DNA from: Vandiemenella viatica
Lineage: Eukaryota > Arthropoda > Insecta > Orthoptera > Morabidae
Reading direction: 5' to 3'
Length of the DNA stretch: 64,000 nt
NCBI GenBank assembly: GCA_031002005.1
Contig: CM061919.1
Span: 39,955,088 to 40,019,087, forward strand
Translations under genes and position numbers: made by a program
The notes under the pieces: model-generated
The model's input: the letters and a program-made list of their open reading frames with translations, nothing else
The model's database searches: none
What the model was told of the DNA's origin: nothing
Part shown: positions 58,020 through 64,000 of the stretch, one piece after another
Position numbering within the stretch: the first letter of the stretch is position 1
Layout: every line of letters begins with the position of its first letter

Positions 58020-59080
58020 AATTTCCCTACCACCCATCTTTCCCCTTCCCTGCACCTGCCTACATTTGCCATCGGCAAATTTTAACTTTAAATTCTTTCA
58101 ATGGTTTGGTAAACTATTCATCACTTCTCCTGGTAACTTATACCAATCCCTGACACCCTTCCCCAAAAAAGAGAATCTTCCCACACCTTTGTTCCTGAAA
58201 TCGAATGCCAGTTTGTGGTCATGGTCATCTTTTCCCTTCCATGCATTACTTTTAATTCTTACACCAATATCTTTCCATGCCTCATCACCAATATAGGACT
58301 TGTACACTCCTATGACCCTCTTCAGCCTCCTTCAGTCTTGCAATGAATCCCATTCCAGCTCTTTTATCATATTTGTAACCGATTGCATTCTGCGGTAATT
58401 TCTGAAAACAAATACAGCAGCCCTCCTTTGCACCCTCTCCAACTCCTGTATTTGAAACTCAAAATGAGGGTCCCATACTACATTACCATATTCAAGCAAT
58501 GGTGTGACCAAAGTTTTGTAACCCAATTCCTTTACTTCTTTCCTACCGAGCTTGGTGGTGTACCTGCTAGCGTTCTGGCCTCGCATTCGGGAGGACGGCG
58601 GTTCGAATCCCCATCCAGTAATCCAGATTTGGGTTTTCCATGGTTTCCAAAATCACTCTAGGCAAATGCCGGGATGCTTCCTTCAAAAGGCCATGGCCGA
58701 ATTCCTTCCCATTCCTTGCCTCCCATCCTTTCCCGTCTCTTAAAGACCTTGCTGTTAGAGACGTTAAGCAGATAAAAAAAAAAAAAACCTTCTTTCCTAC
58801 ATCCCCTCGTCACTCTCTCCAACAGGTGCAGAATTTTGATACCTTTTCCTACTACCTGGCCAATGTGCCCTGCCCAGTTAAGCTTGTTATGAAACGTAAT
58901 GCCAAGATATTTACATTTCAAGTCATCAACAAGCAATTCTTTCCCTGCCTTATAATCATAATCAACCTTTAGTTTTTTATTTGTGTATCTAATAAGCTGA
59001 CTCTTCTTTGCATTTAACTTCATTCCATGTTTACCAACCCAACTAGATGTTCTGTTCAGATTACCCTGTAGCTGCTTGAC
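58020..59080 (-). pseudogene. CR1-type LINE (family B) C-terminal relic
   Basis: Reading leftwards: MKLNAKKSQLIRYTNKKLKV, DLKCKYLGITFHNKLNWAGH, KGIKILHLLERVTRGCRKE, SINE, KEVKELGYKTLVTPLLEYGN, VVWDPHFEFQIQELERVQRR, NMIKELEWDSLQD. After a frame break YKSYIGDEAWKDIGVRIKSN and GKGVRDWYKLPGEVMNSL follow. This is the RT-distal ORF2 region, more intact than the copy at 53874. Confidence 0.85.
58547..58788 (+). repeat. SINE family S1, reference copy with perfect 12-bp target duplication
   Basis: Plus-strand copy: head cgagcttggtggtgtacctg, B box GGTTCGAATCC, body, then a poly-A tail of 14. CTTCTTTCCTAC is exact at 58535-58546 and 58789-58800. Pol III A and B boxes are in a tRNA-like arrangement. 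Confidence 0.95.
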
Positions 59081-59540
59081 AATGGCAGTAGTATGACATT
59101 AGTGAACAAGTTAAAATATTCAATTATGAAGCATATGAGAAGTCATTGTAAGAATATTGAGTTTTTTAATGAGTTGTTTCCAAGAAATTATTGGTATTAT
59201 CCACACAGCATCCTAACAACTAATTTCTGAGCCATGAAAACTTATTTACTCTCTGTAGGGTTTTTCCCAAAAGTTATGCCATACCACATGACAAAGAAAG
59301 TGTTGTTAATTCTAGACCGGTTGCTAGAGAAAGTGTTCTTATTGCAAAGGTAGAAATACTTAATTTCATCAATAGCGTGATATTTTCTTGCTAGTCGAGT
59401 TTCTAATCTATTTGAATCCCACGAATTTTTATACTCTCTGTTTCCAAGATTGTGTTACTTTTACAGTTTATATGCTAGTCCAAACACAATTAATTTTTGT
59501 TTGAAACCTAATATGATATGAATTATTTTGATAAGTTAGC
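59081..59540. other. Intron sequence, nothing recognised
   Basis: No supported feature. Confidence 0.45.
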
Positions 59541-59950
59541 TATTTTGCTGGTAATTTATGCCATTCCCTGATCCCTTAGATAAGGAAGATAATCTTCTCA
59601 CACCCTTTTGCATAAAATCGAGTGCCAGCTTGTGGTCATGGTCATCTTTTCACTTTCATGCAACTCTCATAATTCTTCCAACTAATATCTTTCCACTCAT
59701 CACCAATATATGCCTTGTATACTCCCATAAATCTCTCCATCTTGCTCCAGTCTTCCAATGAATCCCATTTCAGATCCTTTATCATATAAATTATTGATTG
59801 AGTTCTGCAATAATTTCCAGAGATAAATCCAGCAGCCCTATTTGCACCTCCTACAAATCCTGTATTTGATACTGAAATTGTGGGCTGCGTTCTACACCAC
59901 CATATTCAAACAGTGGTCTCAGCAAAGTTTTCTAAGCTAATTGCCTTAGT
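59540..59950 (-). pseudogene. CR1-type LINE (family B) fragment
   Basis: The minus strand parallels 58020-58520: a QGIYW..VERY block, MTMTTSWHSILCKR, and GSEMGFIGRLEQD for the ELEWDSLQD region. More diverged, no long open frame. Confidence 0.7.
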
Positions 59951-59959
59951 TCTATGGTA

Positions 59960-60351
59960 AGAGACCCCGTTGCAAAATTTGCGGTATGCATCCACCTACC
60001 AACCCTACTACTGGTGAAACCTACCCCATAATAGGTCATGCCACTTGTACAACCACCCATCTCATTTACCAGCTCACCTGCCTCCACTGTCCAAGTTCCT
60101 ACATTGGCCTGACCTCAAACTTATTATCCATCAGAATGAACACAGACAAACAGTTTACTCCCAAAACCTGGACTTCCCTGTTTCTCACCATGCCAATACT
60201 CACAACACCTGCGACCTTAATAACTGCTTCACAGTCAGAGCCATTAGAGTGCTTACAGACACTACCTCCCAATCTGAACTCCACAGGTGGGAATTGGCAT
60301 ATGAACACATCCTGCAGACTAGACATCCCCCAGGCCTTAACATCCGTTAAT
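59960..60351 (+). pseudogene. PLE-2 GIY-YIG endonuclease C-terminal region
   Basis: Reads PRCKICGMHPPTNPTTGETY, THLIYQLTCLHCPSSYIGLT, SNLLSIRMN, then after a frameshift near 60150 NLDFPVSHHANTHNT, FTVRAIRVLTDTTSQSELHR, WELAYEHILQTRHPPGLNIR and TAA. It has the Cys motif and GIY-YIG core of a PLE family distinct from the one at 1-2016. RT not present. Confidence 0.75.
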
Positions 60352-60599
60352 ATCTTCTAACCTCACTCCTATACACCCATCACTGGCCAGCACAATAGAT
60401 ACATATATTTTTCAAAAAAATTCTTTTCTATTTTTATTTAGTTATTTATATTTTTTATTACTATTATTATTTTTCAACCATTTTAATCTTTCTTATACTC
60501 GTCGATATATTATCGTTGCTCCCCCCACCACCTCCGATGGTCTATTGCGTTCTGTGAGTGGCTGCGTCGAATGAAAGTCTTGCGCAAGCCCAGCCACCT

Positions 60600-60645
60600 A
60601 CCTCTTAACTTGAAAAAGGGGTTTTCACCCGAAATATTGTATTTT
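60600..60645 (+). ncRNA. Hammerhead-like site 3' of the PLE-2 ORF
   Basis: TTGAAAA (60610-60616), GGG/CCC stem (60618-60620, 60628-60630), GAAA (60631-60634), TATTGTA. It lies 260 bp after the PLE-2 stop, same strand. The first box deviates from CTGANGA. Confidence 0.4.
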
Positions 60646-60859
60646 CTTTGTTTGTGTGTTGTTTTGTGTTGCTGTTGCCCTCCTCCCTTCAACTTTAGTT
60701 TCTTATCTGTATACCTAAAAGCTGACTCTTCTTTCCTTTATAATCATCCCATGTTGACCTACCAACATGGGATGGAGATAAATGAAAAGAAAAAGTGTAA
60801 AATCAGAAATAGGCTTATTGCAGTGAAGCTCATTTATGAAATCATTAATTATTTTTAAC

Positions 60860-61600
60860 CACAATTATTATGAAAATAACCAGGCACAGATTGTTTACAG
60901 ATTTACTGACTGTAGTGGGTATTTGTAACCTTGAAAATAAGCATGACAAAGCTGTATCTATAATCCAATAACATAAAGCAGTTCAAGTTCGGTTGACGGA
61001 AAAATTTAGAAGCAGACTACTACATTACACACACCTTTCTAGGCAACAGTGTGTGCTGCAACTTCTCGATTAAAAGTATCCGAGGAAAGTGAAAGGATAC
61101 GTGTACTGCTACTTCTCCATTAAAAGTATCCGAGGAAAGTGAAAGGATGCCATCTACATCTACTCATTTTGCAGATGATAGATATGATAGTTATAGATCA
61201 AACACACCATCTACAATAGGGTCAGCAATAGATCATGGCTCCTCCCCATACAAGCAAACAAGTCAATCCAACACTACTTCAGATGCTTGATCAGCAGAGG
61301 GGAAAAAAAATTGAAAACTCAAACGTACAAAGTACGTTAGCTAAAGTAAAAAACAAGCCAAAATTATATATTGGCGTTTCAAAGAACTTTATTTTCTTGT
61401 AAATTTATTACAAACACACTAACACAACATTTTATTATGCTTGATGAAAATAAAATTAAATAGGACATTTTTGTAACTGGCTGATGATTTTGAAATGTCA
61501 GTTACTCAAGTTAGCAACATTTTTTTTCTTCTTCAATAAATTACCTCAGATTGTAAATGTGTAAATGTATTTTCACCATTTATAAAACAGTTTTCAACTA
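60860..61600. other. Intron sequence with a 50-bp duplication
   Basis: ttaaaagtatccgaggaaag occurs at 61070 and 61120 within a 50-bp tandem pair. Otherwise nothing recognised. Confidence 0.5.
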
Positions 61601-61609
61601 CATCAATAA

Positions 61610-62092
61610 AAAAGAACATGCCTATTTCGTTTAAACAAATAAAATCAAATCAGATGTATTCTGACTGCCTGGAAATAGAAATCCAAAAACCTTCTAAGGC
61701 TATCCACCAAGCATTAACTTGGTCAGATTATAAAAAAGCAAATACAATAAAGTACATATCTGATTACATGTACACCAGATGGTCTTGTTAGCTTTGTGTC
61801 TAATTGATATGCTGGTAGGATTACTGATGTGAACTTGCTAGAGCATAGCAAGTTTCTAGAATGCTTACAACCTGGTGCACATAATTTAGCTGATAGGGGA
61901 TTTAAACATCTTGAAATGTTTTTATCTCAGAAAGGGTTCACTTTCTTGAGACCTCTAAGTGTTGCTGCTGGATCCAAACTTTCAAAGGCTGACGTGAAAC
62001 AGACAAAGCAAATAGCCAGTCTACAGATTCATGTCAAGAGTGTGATTCATAGACTCAGAGAATTTGGCATGTTAAACTGCATTCTGTTATAA
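61610..62092 (+). pseudogene. DDE_4-type (ISL2EU/Harbinger-like) transposase remnant
   Basis: Plus strand: ISFKQIKSDVYSDCLEIEIQ-like start, ALTWSDYKKANTIKYIS, a broken stretch, then open from 61829: NLLEHSKFLECLQPGAHNLA, DRGFKHLEMFLSQKGFTFLR, PLSVAAGSKLSKADVKQTKQ, IASLQIHVKSVIHRLREFGM. ADRGF carries the last-but-one catalytic Asp and VIHRLREF the C-terminal motif of this family. Frame breaks before 61829. Confidence 0.8.
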
Positions 62093-62149
62093 ATTTTAAT
62101 TTTATTGGTATAACTAAGGAAAATGGAAGCAGCTTCTAGGCGAAATAAA

Positions 62150-62488
62150 TAAGAAAAGAAAGGGAAATTAACCCACCACATACCAAAGTGGACGGATGCG
62201 ATGAGAGAACACTAATGCTGACAAACAATTACACTATATTTCGGCCTTGATCACAAATAGAAAAACGGGCCATTAGGCTCAGAACGTGTGTGCACAACGA
62301 ACGTTACCCAATGAGAGTCATTGGGTAACGTTCGTTGTGCACACACGTTCCGAGCCTAATGGCCCGTTTTTCTATTTGTGATCAAGGCAGATGCCGAAAT
62401 ATAGTGTAGTTGTTTGTCAGCATTAGTGTTCTCTCATCGCATCCGTCCTCTTTGGTATGTGGTGGGTTAATTTCCCTTTCTTTTCTTA
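62150..62488. repeat. Long inverted repeat, arms 165/171 bp, 3-bp spacer
   Basis: 62150-62314 and 62318-62488 are reverse complements with three mismatches and one 6-bp insertion in the right arm. At that insertion the right arm reads GGCAGATGCC then GAAA (62396-62399) and TATAGTGTA, a small stem II and hammerhead-like end, preceded by GTGATCA (62378-62384). The left arm lacks these 6 bp. It is inserted at the end of the satellite array. Confidence 0.85.
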
Positions 62489-63960
62489 CTAGCTGGTACC
62501 CAAGACTTCGTTCGTGATTGTAAAGAATTCATATTGACAGCTATAGACATCTAACCACCATAGTGCACGATGGGAGACTCGATACTATTACCACACACAA
62601 ATACCAGTCTTCTGCGCTATGTAGTTCCGGCAGCAAAGTAAAATTTACGGATACACACAAGTCTTTGGATGAAATACGAAAATATTCATGATCGACCAAT
62701 TTCAAACACCATATCTCACACACTCCCACAGTTACCGAATTTTGGCCAACGTTGTGATCGATGGGAGACTCTGTGTTACTACCACACACAAACGCCAGAG
62801 ATCTGTGATCGATAGTTTTCGCTGGAAAGTGATACACCATGACACTTTTGTCTTTGGCAGAAATATGAAATTGCTACACGACGACCACTTTCAACCCCCA
62901 TTTCTCCCACACCCCCATAGCTACTGAAATCTAACAACCATAGTGCACTACATGAGATACGATTCTACTACCAAACACAAACACCAATGCTCTATGCTAT
63001 GTAGTTGTGGCAGAAAAGTGACATATGCGAAGACAGTCGAAATACGAAAATATCCTTGGTCGGCCACTTACAACCACCATATCTACCACGGTACCACAGT
63101 TTCTGAAATTCAGCCACTGTTGTGATCGAAAGGTGACTCTGTTCTACTACTACACACACACGCCAGTTATCTGTGATCTATAGTTTTCGCTGAAAAGTGA
63201 TACACCATGACACTTTTGTCTTTGGCAGAAGTATGAAACTGCCACAGGTCGACCACTTTCAACCCTCATTTCTCCCACACCCCCATAGCTACCGACATCT
63301 AACAACCATAGTGCACTACATGAGATACGATTCTACTACCAAACACAAACACCAATGCTCTATGCTATGTAGTTGTGGCAGAAAAGTGACATATGCGAAG
63401 ACAGTCGAAATACGAAAATATCCTTGGTCGGCCACTTACAACCACCATATCTACCACGGTACCACAGTTTCTGAAATTCAGCCACTGTTGTGATCGAAAG
63501 GTGACTCTGTTCTACTACTACACACACACGCCAGTTATCTGTGATCTATAGTTTTCGCTGAAAAGTGATACACCATGACACTTTTGTCTTTGGCAGAAGT
63601 ATGAAACTGCCACAGGTCGACCACTTTCAACCCTCATTTCTCCCACACCCCCATAGCTACCGACATCTAACAACCATAGTGCACTACATGAGATACGATT
63701 CTACTACCAAACACAAACGCTCTATGCTATGTAGTTGTGGCAGGAAAGAGAAGTATATGGAGATACGAAGTTTTGGTCGAAATATGAAAACGCCCTGCAC
63801 TGACCAACTTTAATCATTATATCTCCCACATTCCCACAGCTATCGGCATTCGGCCAACGTTGTGCACGACAGGAAACTCCATGCTACTTCCACCCACAAA
63901 CATCAGTGATCTGTGGTAGGTAGTGGTGGCTGAAAAGCGAAATATATGAAAAAACACGTC
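62489..63960 (-). repeat. 184-bp satellite, inverted array with 368-bp higher-order unit
   Basis: Same family as 13640-16600, opposite orientation. The gtgcactaca block occurs at 62943, 63311 and 63679, exactly 368 bp apart, and the first two 368-bp units are almost identical over their length. The third has a 6-bp deletion near 63720. The array end at 62489 (tactagctggtacccaagac) is the Helitron-like terminus. The ORFs here are repeat translations. Confidence 0.9.
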
Positions 63961-64000
63961 TATTTTTATATATATATATAAGATTTAATTTTATTGGTAT

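Noticed and set aside
62541..63813. Several 60-99-residue ORFs with repeated sequence (MIHHDTFVFGRSMKLPQVDH type)
   Set aside because: The same peptide recurs every 368 bp because the DNA is tandemly repeated; not a repeat protein gene.
55006..64000. Search for the next upstream Vps35 exon
   Set aside because: No stretch encoding the segment normally before AFSLYEDE was found on the minus strand, so the intron appears to run past the window edge.
1..64000. Endogenous retrovirus, LTR retrotransposon or viral insertions
   Set aside because: No gag-pol-env, protease, integrase or viral replicase motifs were recognised; all RT sequences are of PLE or LINE type.

Overview
This window is a piece of a large, transposon-rich arthropod genome, most likely an insect with very long introns. 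An orthopteran-like genome is my inference from transposon style and intron length; nothing in the sequence fixes the order. The only host gene I can support is the 3' end of Vps35, the cargo-binding retromer subunit, on the minus strand. Three consecutive coding exons (55005-54766, 36889-36746, 20763-20584) join in phase 0 through GT-AG introns of about 17.9 and 16.0 kb and end in the conserved Vps35 C-terminus. Everything from 20764 to the right edge is therefore Vps35 intron apart from these exons, and 1-20583 is 3' UTR and downstream flank.

Left flank (1-20.5 kb): a frameshifted Penelope-like retroelement (PLE) opens the window. It is followed by an 8.6-kb nest: hAT-1 (2487-11067, near-perfect 8-bp target duplication) holds an IS630/mariner-type element (6129-10951), which holds a Helitron-like segment, which holds a further terminal-inverted-repeat element (7532-9262, perfect 8-bp duplication). 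Next come a 184-bp satellite array split by a mariner, a second Helitron-like copy, and two PLE endonuclease remnants.

Last intron (20.8-36.7 kb): a 166-bp tandem family split by hAT-2, a CR1/Jockey-type LINE relic, a repeat with a 5S rRNA-like head and a hammerhead-like core, tRNA-like SINEs, a 145-bp degenerate tandem array, and a perfect 85-bp-arm palindrome.

Penultimate intron (36.9-54.8 kb): a short LINE copy with a 16-bp target duplication, a 2.7-kb LINE with endonuclease and reverse transcriptase, a Helitron helicase relic with a damaged P-loop, a roughly 3.9-kb LINE carrying a MITE, an IS630/mariner-type element with intact ends but a lost catalytic Asp, and a LINE holding two SINEs.

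Right part (55-64 kb): Tigger/pogo and THAP-domain pseudogenes, LINE copies with SINEs, a second PLE family, a DDE_4-type transposase remnant, a 165/171-bp inverted repeat, and an inverted 184/368-bp satellite array.

The recurring signal beyond ordinary transposon decay is a set of short sites with hammerhead ribozyme-like cores (a CTGANGA-like box, a stem II, then GAAA and a short loop ending in GTH). Several lie downstream of PLE endonuclease ORFs on the same strand. Hammerheads are already known in PLEs; what may be new here is their diversity, their presence in long palindromes, and one fused to a 5S-like head. No tRNA genes, intact rRNA genes, CRISPR arrays or bacterial operons were seen.
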